A stretch of DNA of 64,000 nucleotides from Muraenolepis orangiensis (lineage: Eukaryota; Chordata; Actinopteri; Gadiformes; Muraenolepididae), in the NCBI GenBank assembly GCA_027704905.1, contig CM051013.1:8487450-8551449 (forward strand), read 5' to 3'. Shown here piece after piece: positions 39,988-59,065 of this stretch (its first letter is position 1; each line of letters starts with the position of its first letter). The position numbers were made by a program, and so were the translations under genes. The notes under the pieces are model-generated. The model ran no database searches. It worked only from the letters and a program-made list of their open reading frames with translations, and was not told the DNA's origin.

Positions 39988-42705
39988 TCAAAGGGTGCCT
40001 CCTGGCGCCCCACCCGGCTTTTTGGGATGCTCCCGATGAAAGTCGCGGATGAGGGATGGATCCAAGATGTTCCGCCGCGGGATCCAACTCCGCTCCTCTG
40101 GGCCGTAACCCTCCCAGTCCACCAGGTACTGGAATCCCCGGCCACGGCGACGAATGTCCAGAATCTTTTTCACCATGTAGGCGGGATGGTCGTCGATGAT
40201 CCTGGGGGGGGGGGAGGGGGTTCGGTGGGAGGACATAAAGGACTGGAGGAGACGGGTTTTAGCAGGGAGACATGAAAGGTGGGATGCACCTTCAGAGCTG
40301 GAGGCAATGTCTCACAGAGACCGAGTTGATGATCTTGTCCACTGTGTAGGGACCCACGTCCCGGGGTGCTAACTTCCGGGACTGGACCTGTAGTGGCAGG
40401 TCCCAGGAGGAGAGCCATACCTGCTGTCCAGGTCGATAGGCGGGCGCCGGAACCCTCCGGTGGTCCGCCAGGCGCTGATTCCGAGCGGCTATGCGAAGGA
40501 GAGCAGAACGGGTCCTCCAAATCCGGCGGCAGCGCTGGAGGTGGACCTGCACCGACAGCACCGCAATCTCCTCCTCCTGAGCGGGAAAGAGGGGCGGCTG
40601 GTAACCCAGCGATGCCTGGAACGGCGACATCCCTGTGGCGGCGCTGGTGAGGGAGTTGTGCGCGTATTCCACCCACGGAAGGTGGGAACTCCCGGGAAGA
40701 CGATGCAGTGATGCAGCGGAGGACCGCTTCCAGGTCCTGGTTTGCTCTCTCCATTTGCCCATTGGATTGGGGATGGTACCTGGAGGAGAGGCTGGCGGTG
40801 GCACCCAGAGCCTGGCAGAACGCCCTCCACAGCTGGGACGCGAACTGCGGGCCCCGATCGGACACTATGTCCAGGGGAATCCCGTGAAGACGAAAAACCT
40901 GGAGCACCAGGAGGTCCGCCGTCTCCCTGACGGAGGGAAGCGATCGGTCGACGGCGGGAGGCCGGTGACGAAATCCACCGCGATGGGCGACCAAGGCCGG
41001 CGAGGGATAGGCAGCGGATGCAGCAAACCCGCAGGAGCTCGGTGCGAGGCCTTGCTGCGCGCACAGACGGCACAGGCCATCACGAAGGCCTGGGTGTCCC
41101 GGGAAATGGAAGCCAGCCAGGACGGTAGGTGAGGGTAAAGTTGAACCTCCCCAGGAACAACGCCCACAGTGCCTGTCGAGAGTTGAGCCGTCTGGCGGAG
41201 CGAAGGTAGGCCAGATTTCTGTGATCCATCCAGACCACGAACGGTTGTTCCGCCCCCTCCAGCCAGTGCCTCAACTCCTCCAAGGCCAGGACCACTGCCA
41301 AGAGCTCCCGATTCCCCACGTCATAGTTTCGCTCCGCGGATGACAGCCGTCTAGAGAAGAAGGCACAGGGGTGCGTCTTCCGGTCCCCAACGGAACGTTG
41401 AGATAGGACGGCCTCAACGCCGGAGTCAGACGCGTCCACCTCCACCACGAACTGATTCACCGGATCTGGATGCCTCAGAACCGGAGCAGAGGTGAACAGA
41501 CGCTTGAGGTGCGCAAAAGCCGCACCCGCCTCGGGAGACCAGGAGAACGGAAGTGAGCCGGGTAAGCGGAGCTGCGACGCTACTAAAACTCCTGATGAAC
41601 CTACGGTAGAAGTTGGCAAAACCGAGGAACCGCTGGAGTTGTTTCCGGGATGTATGCGTCGGCCACTCAGCCACTGCCTTGATCTTGTCTGGGTCCGACC
41701 AAACCTGTCCAGGCTCGATTATGTAACCCAGGAAGGCCACCGACTCGACGTGGAACTCACACTTCTCTGCCTTTACGAACAACTTGTTCTCCAGTAGACG
41801 CTGGAGCACCAACCGGACATACTGAACGTGCTCCCTCTTGTTCCGTGAAAAAAATCTAAATGTCGTCCAGGTAGACAAAAAGGAACTGGTTGAGCATGTC
41901 CCGGAGGACGTCGTTCACCAGTGCTTGGAACACCGCCGGAGCGTTAGTGAGACCGAAAGGCATGACCCGGTACTCAAAGTGCCCCAAAGCTGTGTTGAAC
42001 GCCGTTTTCCACTCGTCCCCCTCCCGGATCCGGACGAGATGGTAGGCGTTGCGGAGGTCCAGCTTAGAGAACACCGCCGCGTGGCGGAGCGGCTTGAAGG
42101 CTGGGTCAATGAGAGGCAAAGGGTATTTATTTTTTACCGTGATGACGTTTAGGCCCCGGAAGTCGATACACTGCCGTAACGTGTGATCCTTCTTGGTGAC
42201 GAAGAAAAACCCTGAACCAACAGGCGACGAGGGTCTGATCAGCCCCGCTGCCAGAGAGTCATGGATGTAATAATAATAATTCATTGCATTTTATATAGCG
42301 CTTTTCAAGACACCCAAAGCGCTTTACATCGTGTACGTGTGTGTGTGTAATGGTAATGGATGCTTTTTGACACAGCGCTTTATATCCAAAGCGCTTTACA
42401 AGTCAAGCATCACATTCACCCATTCAATCACCAACGGCGGAGTCAGCCATGCAAGGAGACATCCAGCACGTCAGGAGCAGTTAGTGTTAGGGTGTCTTGC
42501 TCACGGACACCTCGACAGGTTTTGGTAGGAGGAGCGGGGGATCGAACCAGCAACCTTCCGGTCGTGAGGCGACCGCTCTACCTCCTGAGCTATCCTGCCG
42601 CCGAATGCAGGTTTCCATCATCTCCCTCTCGGGCCGGGACAGGTTGTAGTGCCGACTGACAAGGCAGAGGAGCACCGGGAAGGAGGTCGATGGCGCAGTC
42701 ATATG
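39988..42705 (-). pseudogene. Gypsy pol: RT, RNase H, integrase and chromodomain remnants
   Basis: Reading on the minus strand: RT N-terminus YNLSRPEREMMETCI (42.6-42.7 kb); after the SINE, HDSLAAGLIRPS, KYPLPLIDPAFK and MPFGLTNAPAVFQ, with the active-site block LFVYLDDI (41.86-42.28 kb). RNase H shows FVVEVDASDSGVEAVLSQ, HPCAFFSRRLSSAERNYD and WMDHRNLAYLRSA. Integrase has CAVCARSKASHR and IPLDIVSDRGPQFASQLW, with SSRYHPQSNGQMERANQDLE. A C-terminal chromodomain YMVKKILDIRRRGRGFQYLV plus WEGYGPEERSW places it among chromoviruses. Frames shift at least at about 41.86, 41.6, 41.1 and 40.3 kb. It is described only as a remnant. Confidence 0.9.
42270..42604 (-). mobile_element. tRNA-derived SINE nested in the gypsy RT
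   Basis: On the minus strand the head has an A box (ATAGCTCAGGAGGTAGAGCG) and a B box (GGTTCGATCCC), and the body ends in AAAGCGCTT-rich sequence. It splits the reverse transcriptase between METCI and HDSLAAG. Other copies are at 43656-43838 and 45283-45499, all minus. Confidence 0.85.
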
Positions 42706-43099
42706 GCCTGTGGGGGGGATAGGGAAATGGCCCGTTGCTTAGAAAACACCTCCCTGATGTCGTGGTACACGTGGGGAACGGATGAGAGATCGGGAGGGCT
42801 CAGAACCGGCCGGTGGGAGGATTGCGTGGCGCTCGGTCACGTAACCGTGACTATTGTTGACAGGTGTGTGTGTGCGCCGCCAACGCACGTGGCTTGGCCA
42901 CGCCCCCTGTCAACCACCGTAACCGTGACACTTATTTGTCTTATTGTTCTTGTTGTTACTAACATGTACGTATTGTTACTTACTGTCACTAACCTCTTTA
43001 TCTGCACTGTCCCTTTCTGCTGTAGCGATGTTTAGTGCACTCATGGGACGCGCCGCCCCGCCGCCGCGTCTCCGCCCCCCTGGCTCGTCTTGTGCGTGT

Positions 43100-43160
43100 G
43101 GTCGGGCCGTGAGGGGAGGGGCCGGGCCGTGAGGGGAGGGGCCGGGCCGTGAGGGGAGGT
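43100..43160 (+). repeat. ~21-bp GC-rich tandem, three units
   Basis: GGGCCGTGAGGGGAGGGGCC-type units lie between the gypsy element and the copy 2 upstream region. Confidence 0.85.
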
Positions 43161-43198
43161 GCACAAACAGGTTAAAAGACAGTCTACTAGGTATAAAA

Positions 43199-43370
43199 AC
43201 AGTTGTAGAATTACTTATTGGGTATGTATGAGATATGTGCAAAGATATTAGATATTCATTTGATATACAACCAGCGACATTCGGTGCATTACTTTTAAGA
43301 ATATATATCAAGAAAAGAAATCACACATCATTTCATCACATGATCACACGATCTCTGTTAATTATAGGCG
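43199..43370 (+). repeat. Upstream segment of copy 2, duplicated in its intron 2
   Basis: This ~170-bp segment, immediately before the copy 2 first exon, is also present at 44205-44395. Shared blocks are AGATATGTGCAAAGATATTA, GATATACAACCAGCGACATT and CACACGATCTCTGTTAAT. See Findings. Confidence 0.85.
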
Positions 43371-43434
43371 CACAAACAGAACGCGCAGAGACGCAGAAAA
43401 CAACACAGACGCAGAACCAGGAGACGCGCAGAAC

Positions 43435-46421
43435 ATGGCCGCAGACCAGGTAATCTGGGATTGTTTTGTTTGGGTTTGTTCTCCCCAAATTATGTGTTTA
43501 ACAAAAGTGTTAAATGTTCTCTAAAATGGACATGGGCTCGATATCTAAGAGATAGATAGTTCAGCTGAGTGAGGTAAGGTAAAGTTAAAGTAAATAACCT
43601 GTATAGGCGTGTCAAACAATGACCTACATTCATGGTGCATCTACAGAGCTCTTTTCTAATCAGTACGGCCACTAACAAAGCGCTTTACAAGTCAAGCCTC
43701 ACTCGCTAATTTATTCATTCATTCACACACCGACGGCGGAGTCAGCCGTGCAAGGGTTAGGGTGTCTGGGAATCGAACCAGCAACCTTCCTCTTGTTAGA
43801 CGACTAACGGCTCTACCTCCTGAGCTGCTGCCGCCCCATTCAGAGGCCAATAGGCCAATGTCAAATATTGTTTGAACTGATTTCAAATAATAAACGATCA
43901 CTGACTTGTGTTGATCAATGTATTTTCCTTTTCTAATCTAATCTAATCTTTAATTCAGACAGCGATGCCACCTCGGGCCAACCTGTTTGACTTCCACGGA
44001 GTCTCAATGGTCCACTATTTCACTGACAACTGGGAGAAGATCCAGAACTTTAAAGCCAGACCAGATGATATCCTCATCGCCACATACCCCAAAGCAGGTA
44101 GATGTTTGTTTAACCAGTGCAAATGTTGCAGTACAGTGCGTGGTAATATATAATGTACAGTTTAAAGTGGTTAAAAGACTACTAGGTATAGTCTACTAGG
44201 TATAAAAAACAGTTGTAGAATTACTTATTGGGTATGTATGAGATATGTGCAAAGATATTAGACATTCATTTGATATACAACCAGCGACATTCGGCGCATT
44301 ACTTTTAATATATCAAGAAAAGACTTTAATTATCAAGAAAAAAAAATCACACATAATTTCATCACATGAGCACACAATCTCTGTTAATGATTCACCTTCT
44401 TTTGTAAAAACACCAAAATGATCCATGTATATTATTGTAATAATACCTGGCTTCCTGTCTGTAAAATGTCCATAAAATAAGTCACCTTTTGATGTGGACG
44501 GCATTTCTATAAAAACAAGGTGAATAATTAACAAATATCACATGACAATGATATTTCATCAAACGTTAAAAAAAAGGTTGTCTTATTTCTTCTCCCTGGT
44601 GATGAAGGTGCTTAATGAGGTTCCTTAATGAGCCCTTCCACGCTTACACCAAAAAGTCGAATATGAAACTAATATTGAATATGAAACAAAATAGTGAAGC
44701 CAATAGACACAAGCTAATAAGCAAAGGCTAATTAACAATCTCTCTCTCTCTCTTTATCTCCCTATCTTATGATCTCTCTCTCTCTCTCTCTCTTGGTCTC
44801 TCTCTCTCTCTCTCTCTCTCTCTTGGTCTCTCTCTCTCTCTCTCCTAGGGACCACTTGGGCCTCCTACATTCTGGATCTTCTGTATTTCTCTCACAAACA
44901 GCCGGACCGCCAGACCTCCGCCCCGATCCACGAGAGAGTTCCATTCCTGGAGATTCAGATACCATGCTTCCCTACGGGTGAGATTGGGTTCTGTGGATGG
45001 TTCCTTTTGTTGTTTCATGTGAATGATGTAAACAAGTTAAAGGTTGAGGTGTTCATCTTTCCATGTAGGAACTGAGTTGGCAGATAGTCTGGAAACGTCT
45101 CCTCGTCTCATCAAGACCCACCTGCCCGTCCAGCTTGTTCCCAAGTCCTTTTGGGAGCAGAACTGCAGGGTACATTATGTTCGAATTCAAACCTCTCTCA
45201 GGGCACACATGGCTAACACTAGTCCGTACTCTAAAGGCTGGAGGTCTGAGCTAGGTTAATGGTGCCACGCAATTTTAACAAAGGTAATGGAAGCTTTTAT
45301 ATAGTGCTTTACAAGTCATGCCTCACATTCACCCATTCGTACACACAGTCAACCACCGGGGAGTCAGCCATGCAAAGAGACAGCCGGTTAGGGTTAGGGT
45401 GTCTTGCTCAAGGACACCTTTTGCTAGGAGGAGGCGGGGGATCGAACCAGCAACCTTCCGGTTGTGAGGCGACCGCTCTACCTCCTGAGCTATACTGGTT
45501 TTTACTCGCCAGGTAAAAAAGTAACTGTTAACCTAAGGTGAGTGCTTCCTCTTTAGGTGGTGTATGTGGCCCGTAACGCTAAAGACAATGCAGTGTCTTA
45601 CTTCCACTTTGACCGCATGAACCATGCCCACCCAGAGCCAGGGGACTGGAACGGATACCTGCAGAGATTCATCGAAGGAAAGAGTCAGTGCATTATTATA
45701 TTATATCATATCATATTAAGTATATTATATATATAAGTATATATTAATGTATAGAGAAACATGTCCACCTGCTTCACCTTCACCAGAAGCTCTCTGATGG
45801 CTCCCCCTCTGGTTTCAGTGGTGTTTGGATCCTGGTATGACCATGTGACCGGCTGGTGGGAGAGGAAACAGTCTCATCCTAACATCCACTACATGTTCTT
45901 CGAAGACATGGTTGAGGTGAGTCGTGTTTGTGTGAGAACAGCACTCCTTAGAGAAGGAGTACGTGGAGAGGTGAAGCATGACAGAAATATGAAAAGGTGT
46001 GTGTGTGTGTGTGTGTTTTGTGTGTGTGTGTGTGTGTGTGCGTGTGTGTACAGGACACCGGACGAGAGATAAACAAGTTGTGCTCCTTCCTTGGTACAAC
46101 TTCGACCGCCGATGAGAAGGAACAAATCAGAGCTATGTCACAGTTTGATAATATGAAGAAGGACGACATGGCCAACTACTCAACCGTGCCCATCATGGAC
46201 TTCAAGATCTCCCCCTTCATGAGAAAAGGTCATAATAATAATAACAACTGTATAAAGATGAACGTTTATGTGTTACCTTACTGTTGACTCACACATGTTA
46301 TGTCACAGGGAAGGTGGGTGACTGGAAAAACCACTTCACCGTAGCCCAGAGCGAGGAGTTTGATGAAGACTACAAGAAAAAGATGAAGAACACCACACTA
46401 CAATTCCGCACTGAAGTGTGA
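43435..46421 (+). CDS. Cytosolic sulfotransferase, SULT1-like, copy 2
   Basis: This is a PAPS-dependent cytosolic sulfotransferase, paralogue of the gene at 33466-36409. The exons are 43435-43449, 43959-44097, 44849-44977, 45069-45169, 45557-45683, 45819-45916, 46054-46228 and 46309-46421. Every exon has the same length as in copy 1, together 897 nt and 298 aa. The first exon codes MAADQ and joins TAMPPRANLFDFHGVS. The PAPS loop YPKAGTTW, the catalytic KTHLP, RNAKDNAVSYFHFDRM and RKGKVGDWKNHF are intact. Exon 6 is identical to copy 1 at the base level and exons 3, 4, 7 and 8 nearly so, whereas exon 5 differs at about 20 of 127 bases (NHAHPEPGDWNGYLQRFIEG against NLAQPEPGDWSGFLQRFMKG). Introns 1 and 4 hold SINE copies. 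AATAAA is at 46527. The substrate cannot be told from sequence. Confidence 0.92.
43656..43838 (-). mobile_element. tRNA-derived SINE in sulfotransferase copy 2 intron 1
   Basis: It carries the same A/B-box head (CAGGAGGTAGAGCCGTTAG, then TGGTTCGATTCCC) and an AAGCGCTTTG tail, antisense to the gene, and is shorter than the copy at 42270. Confidence 0.8.
44205..44395 (+). repeat. Intron 2 copy of the promoter-proximal segment
   Basis: It is the duplicate of 43199-43370 inside copy 2 intron 2, with few differences and a small internal duplication near 44320-44345. Confidence 0.85.
45283..45499 (-). mobile_element. tRNA-derived SINE in sulfotransferase copy 2 intron 4
   Basis: It is very similar to the copy at 42270-42604 including GGTTCGATCCCCCGC and CACCCTAACCCTAACC, and antisense to the gene. 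Confidence 0.85.
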
Positions 46422-46526
46422 AGTCTGGCCAGGCGGCGTTAAGACATTTCTATTAAAGTCTGTGAGTTTGTCCAAACACATGATAAACCGCCCCCCCATA
46501 AGAAGTTCAGTTCACTGTCAAATGAA

Positions 46527-46532
46527 AATAAA
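46527..46532 (+). terminator. Polyadenylation signal, sulfotransferase copy 2
   Basis: AATAAA, 106 bp after the stop codon. Confidence 0.6.
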
Positions 46533-47054
46533 TTTTCATTTTTTTAATGACATATCGTGTTGTTTCTGTACACAAATACAGCTATACTCGTCGTGGTTAA
46601 TAACGTCTCACATTTCAGGGTGTAGCGTGATGTAAAGCACGGATTGTAAGCAAACAGAACATGTCCCGCCCCAACCTGGAACCGGGAATATTCGCCCCCA
46701 AATTGATAATCTTATATGTCCATGATTCAAATCTCATTGGAGAGATATCTGCTGTTAACCCAGCGTTGGCCCTTTTGCTTGCGGACATGCTTCAGCGGGA
46801 GCTGTCCTCTGTTAATAATTACATGGATGTAGTGGCGAGAAAGAGGGAGGGACTTCCTGTTGAATGTTACCGATATTTCTTGGGTCAAATTCTCTTAAAT
46901 TATTTTTCCATATTTCAGTATTTATTCTCCTCTCAGAGGAAGTAAGAGAAAACAAATGGAATTACACATAAAAATGAGTATAACAGAGTTGACATGGGGT
47001 CATCTTGCCAAAAAAAACAAAAGTAAGAGTACAAAAACAGCTGGCTTTCACATG

Positions 47055-47060
47055 TTTATT
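47055..47060 (-). terminator. Candidate prrt3 polyadenylation signal
   Basis: AATAAA on the minus strand. It would give the prrt3-like gene a 3' UTR of about 2.7 kb (47055-49762), most of it AT-rich with simple repeats. Confidence 0.4.
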
Positions 47061-47739
47061 TCAATCCAAACATTATGTTGAAATAGAACAGAAACACAAG
47101 TTCAAAATGTGCAAAATGAACAAAACAAGACTTTTAACTGTAGCTCCCTATGGGGGCTGACCTGGACTAGAGAGAGAGAGGGTCATTATCGGTGGACAGT
47201 TATTCACTATGGCACATCCTGTTTGGGTGGTAGCGGTTAAACCTAAGGTTTCAGACACACTTAAGTACCACCCTGGTCATAAAGTACAGTAAGTAACAGC
47301 AAGTACCAATACAGCAAAAATGTGATGCAGTCACTGGAATGTGGACAACAACACCACGGGGGGGCCAATTGTACTGTACATACTAACACATTAAGAACTT
47401 CCCCTGCAAGGGGGAACTGCAGGCGGGCCCACCGTCCCTCACCAGACAGACGGCCCTCTGGCTCCGCACGCGCTTTGTATCAAGGAGCACAGGAACACTA
47501 AGTTTTTATTCTAAATTCTACATTTCTATTTGTATTTAAAAGGAAAACATAACAGATATCATCATCATCACTCATCGACATTTCAAAATATGCAGAAGAT
47601 GAACAGAATTGTTCGGCAAGCATTGGTCTTCCTAATAACCGTTCACGTAAGACGATGACTCATTGCTAAATAGTTAGCAGATCTCTCTTGAAAATTGAAA
47701 TGTAGTCCAGTCCAAACCGGTCCAAATGCAACCGTTGGA

Positions 47740-47931
47740 TAGAGAGAGAGAGATCAGTAAGAGAGATCAGTTAGAGATATCAGTTAGAGAGATCAGTTAG
47801 AGAGATCAGTAAGAGAGATCAGTTAGAGAGATCAGTTAGAGAGATCAGTTAGAGAGATCAGTAAGAGAGATCAGTTAGAGATATCAGTTAGAGAGATCAG
47901 TAAGAGAGATCAGTTAGAGAGATCAGTTACC
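47740..47931 (+). repeat. GAGAGATCAGTTA minisatellite
   Basis: About 13 units of GAGAGATCAGTTA or GAGAGATCAGTAA lie in the presumed prrt3 3' UTR. Confidence 0.9.
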
Positions 47932-48177
47932 CCTTTCAGTGTTTAATCAGTCCACAGTTCATTGTAGCAAAAATAAACAAAGAAAGAAGATCACATTTTC
48001 AGACTTGGATATATATAAGTCTTTTGCAAAAATAGGACCCCGCCCTGGACATTGGCCACACTATACATCAGATTGTCTTTCACATACCAATATATTTATA
48101 CTTTATATTCATAGTCTTATCAACAGACATCAAAAATAGTATTTACATAGTCTCTGTATATATAGGGAGGGGGGGGG

Positions 48178-48178
48178 C

Positions 48179-48237
<59 letters not shown>

Positions 48238-48459
48238 ATATATACATACACACATATATATATATATATTTCATATATACATACACATATATATATATTT
48301 AATATATACATACACACACATATATATATATATATAATATATACATACACACATATATATATATTTATACATATATATTTAAACATATATATATATAGAT
48401 ATACATAAATATCTATATATATATATGTATTGGTACTTGCTGCTATATATGTATATATT

Positions 48460-48531
<72 letters not shown>

Positions 48532-48540
48532 TACATATTT
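48178..48540. repeat. (TA)n-rich tract with CATACACA interruptions
   Basis: Long TA stretches with regularly spaced ACATACACAC blocks lie in the presumed prrt3 3' UTR. Confidence 0.9.
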
Positions 48541-49352
48541 ATTCAGAAGTCCTAGTTCCTTCTTGAGTCATAAAACACTGTTGAGCTGTTAATACAGGAG
48601 TTGTGGAAGTCATGCCAAGCCGGTCTTGCGGGGTGCAGCCCAGAGACGTTCAGCTGAACCACCACACCACGGAGGGAAGGTTTGAACTGATTAAACACAC
48701 AGAACTCAAGCGGGAAGGAAAGCGATGCTTGCAACTAACTCAGCAAAAGTCAGATTAGTATCGCGTAATCAAAATGCCGCCGTAGGCTTAAATAGTAGAC
48801 AGCAGTAGTAGCGTTAGTTCGCGAAAGGCTTTCCCTAAAAGGCAAAATGCATGAATGTTAACCGTCTTCAAATGATTATGTTTTAAACATTTTTTTAAAA
48901 GGAGAAACAAGGTTGAGCGACAGCTGAAATGGAGTCAGGAAGACGTTCCTTCATACCGACATGAAGAGCATATGAGGTTGACTGACAGGAACAGCAGAAT
49001 AAGTCACCTCTATCTCTATGGTACTAATAACAGACTGTGGATAGTGAGATTATGAAGCCTGGGTAATGGGTTTATAGATCTAAACCCACCACTAACTGTT
49101 ATATATGGCACTATCTATATATCACAAAACGTATGCATTTAAAATAAGGTGATGGACAGCACGTTGAAAGTAAAGTTAATACAAGTCACGCCTTTTATGT
49201 AATGATTATATTTTCCTCACAATCGTCAAGGGCCAACTGCCTCATTTCAATTTGAATCACACCAGCCAAGAGAACGGTTCCATGAAGGTCCAAAGTCTGA
49301 ACACAGTGTTTGAATTTAACAGGCTTTGGCAAGTCCCATTTGATCACATGCA

Positions 49353-49368
49353 CACACACACACACACA

Positions 49369-49424
<56 letters not shown>

Positions 49425-49443
49425 CACACGCACACACACACAC
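49353..49443 (+). repeat. (CA)n/(CGCA)n microsatellite
   Basis: A CACA start, a GCAC tetranucleotide core of about 13 units, and a CACA end. Confidence 0.95.
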
Positions 49444-49762
49444 AATATAATAATGTTGGATCAGAGGGAAGAAGATGGAAAGAGGAAGAGCAAGAGAAAT
49501 AATGTATTGCTGAGTGACAGGGGTCCATCATTGTCTCTGAACCAGACAAAGCCATATTCTCCAGTTGTTTGAAACATCTGTGAGTAACCTCTAAAATCTG
49601 TGGTTCTATTGAACTCAAAAGGCAAAGAAAGATGTCAGAGGAGTTCTTTGGGGGGGGGCAAATAAAACACATACCCTTTAGAACAGACCACTGATAACAC
49701 TCCTCTCGGTTGGATTGTTTGTGTTGTCCTCAGCTGTTGAAAACAACGTTGAACCTTGGAGA

Positions 49763-56763
<7,001 letters not shown>

Positions 56764-57298
56764 GGCCTGTGTCTGGACGGTCCTTTATAAGGTCCCTCTG
56801 GCTGATGCTTCTATCTGACACACCATCCTTCCCACTGGACCCCTGTTGACAAACCATAATATAACACAGATTACAATATATATACGTAAGTCAATTACAT
56901 TACATTACATTTCATTACATTATATAACATTCATTTAGCAGGCGCTTTTGTCCAAAGCGACTTACAATGGGTAGTCAAGAGAACTACTAGTCACCTGAAG
57001 TCATAAGTGCATTTCCTTCCTAATACCCCTTTATAATATTATAATAAACATACATATCCACATATATATAATAACATAATATATAATACATTACATTTCA
57101 TCCAAGAGCAGAACCAGTGCTCAGGTAAAAGGACAATATGTTGGCTTCCTAGATTTAACACAATGACAAACAGTGAAGCCAATAACATTTAAATGACTTC
57201 ATTTATCCACGTGCAGAACGAGTCCAGTACATGAAGTAGCCCCGGGGAATGGGTGAATTATGGTCTGTTTAAGCCAACTGTGTCATAGTGACCTCCCA

Positions 57299-57301
<3 letters not shown>

Positions 57302-57338
<37 letters not shown>

Positions 57339-57343
57339 TGTGT
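57302..57343 (+). repeat. (TG)n microsatellite
   Basis: About 20 TG units with one interruption. Confidence 0.9.
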
Positions 57344-58174
57344 AGCATACATCACTCCATAGTGTTATGTATAGCATGAATTAACCACCGTTTCTTATAT
57401 TTGGGGGGTGGGCAGGAATGGGGGCTGTTTTTATTGGGGAACGGGCAGCCCTGCTGAGTCAGAGGGCAGGTCACTGATACTCCCGGAGGCCTGGGCTGCA
57501 CAGTACCGGCAGACACGCTGGGTGTGGTGGGGTGTATGGTTACAGACTCACACTCACACTCACACACTTCTACACACATCTCAGTTGAAGCCCCACAGGT
57601 GGTTTCAATCGGCAATGGTATTTGGTCAAATGCATTCCTTCCTTCTGTACCTGTGTGTGCGTGATGGAGTGCACTTCTGATGACCATCAGTCTCTTTATC
57701 TCTCTATCTCCCCTTCTCTCCCCCCCCCAACCATCCTCTCCTCCCCCCCCCCCCCCCCCCCCTCTCTCTCTCCCCATTTTTCTTTATCTTCAGCAACTTC
57801 ATTCCAAGCAGTCTGCCAATTCTCCCATCCAAGTTATCTTTCCACAGCTGTAAGAATCCGCTACAAAAGCAACATTCAAGTTTTGGATGGGAACCCTGTC
57901 TTCCCAGGCACAGCATGGGACCACACATCAAGCCTTGAGAATGACACAACCCCTTTAATAACCCCAACCAACAAGAGCAGCCTGGCGGGCTGACCTACGC
58001 ATCGCGCATGGACTTCCTAAGAAAAGCAAAAGACCCTCCCACCACCCCGGGCCGTGTTGGTGACCTCACACCACGTAGTGAAACTCCAGCCTGAAACACG
58101 AGGAGCACGTGGAATGGAGAATCGTGTCCTCAACGTTCAACCAATGGGAGCGCTTGGTTCCGCAGGCACTGGCG

Positions 58175-58588
58175 ACTCACCTGAGAGACTCAGCTCACCT
58201 GAGAGACTCAGCTCACCTGAGAGAGCCAGCTCACCTGAGAGACTCAGCTCACCTGAGAGAGCCAGCTCACCTGAGAGAGCCAGCTCACCTGAGAGATCCA
58301 TCTCACCTGAGAGAGCCAGCTCACCTGAGAGAGACAGCTCACCTGAGAGACTCAGCTCACCTGAGAGAGCCAGCTCACCTGAGAGAGCCAGCTCACCTGA
58401 GAGAGCCAGCTCCCCTGAGAGAGCAGCTCACCTGAGAGAGCCAGCTCACCTGAGAGAGCCATCTCACCTGAGAGAGCCATCTCACCTGAGAGAGCCAGCT
58501 CACCTGAGAGAGCCAGCTCACCTGAGAGAGCCAGCTCACCTGAGAGAGCCAGCTCACCTGAGAGAGCCAGCTCACCTGAGAGAGCCAA
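58175..58588. repeat. 18-bp minisatellite, about 23 units
   Basis: The unit is CTCACCTGAGAGAGCCAG with variants (ACTCAG, GACAG, CCATCT). It is open on both strands, giving SSPERA hexapeptides on plus and SWLSQV or ALSGEL on minus. One unit near 58420 lacks bases and shifts the frame, so the long open frame is only compositional. Confidence 0.92.
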
Positions 58589-58946
58589 CCCTTTTTTCCA
58601 GAGAAAGCCACTCAGGCTTCTCAGTGTGTGAGTTTGCATACAGGAGGAGCGTTGTGTACAAAAGGAGTTGGAAGCAAAAGGAAAGCCAAAAGGTCACAGA
58701 GCGTGTGTTGGCCTTTGGATTGAAACGCTCGGCACCAAATGCACATGGTTTTGTTTAGTGCTCACATTCAAATGTTCTTTCCACTTCTGCGTCATCAGCT
58801 CAACAGTAGCTTGAACTCTCCTCATTCAAACAACGGTACTTCAACATGAGACCTCATGACAAACGGACGGGATGTCGCTATATATATAATAGAGAGATTA
58901 CAGTGGAGAAATATATGAGGATGACTTAGACAGAGAGACATGGCAA

Positions 58947-59065
58947 TGGAGGGAGGGAGGGAGAAAGGGAGGGAGGGAGGTAGGGAGTGAGGGAGGTAGG
59001 GAGAGAGGGAGGGAGGGAGGTAGGGAGAGAGGGAGGGAGGGAGGTAGGGAGGGAGGGAGGGAGTC
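58947..59065 (+). repeat. GGGAGGGAGGTA minisatellite
   Basis: A purine-only stretch of GGGAGG words punctuated by TAGGGAG, with G-quadruplex potential on the plus strand. Confidence 0.85.

Larger units (their letters stand above)
39546..42930 (-). mobile_element. Ty3/gypsy chromovirus-type retrotransposon, degraded
   Basis: The element is flanked by a 5-bp target duplication CTTAT (39541-39545 and 42931-42935) and bounded by TGTCAC...GTGACA. Its left LTR (the 3' LTR on the minus strand) spans 39546-39976 and is followed by a polypurine tract (CTTTGAGAGGGGGA on minus). The other LTR survives only as about 42849-42930. Gag and protease are missing, and pol has several frame changes and a nested SINE (42270-42604), so it cannot be autonomous. 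Confidence 0.9.

Noticed and set aside
46661..46945. 94-aa open frame after sulfotransferase copy 2
   Set aside because: The translation (MSRPNLEPGIFAPKLIILYV and on) is not recognised and has no supporting splice or poly(A) context; it may be chance.
57622..57993. Possible upstream prrt3 exon or separate gene
   Set aside because: It begins inside CT/C-rich simple sequence; no family resemblance and no consistent splice frame.
58054..58758. SSPERA repeat protein of 234 aa
   Set aside because: The 18-bp array is open on both strands and the frame changes where a unit is damaged; flanks show no coding signature.
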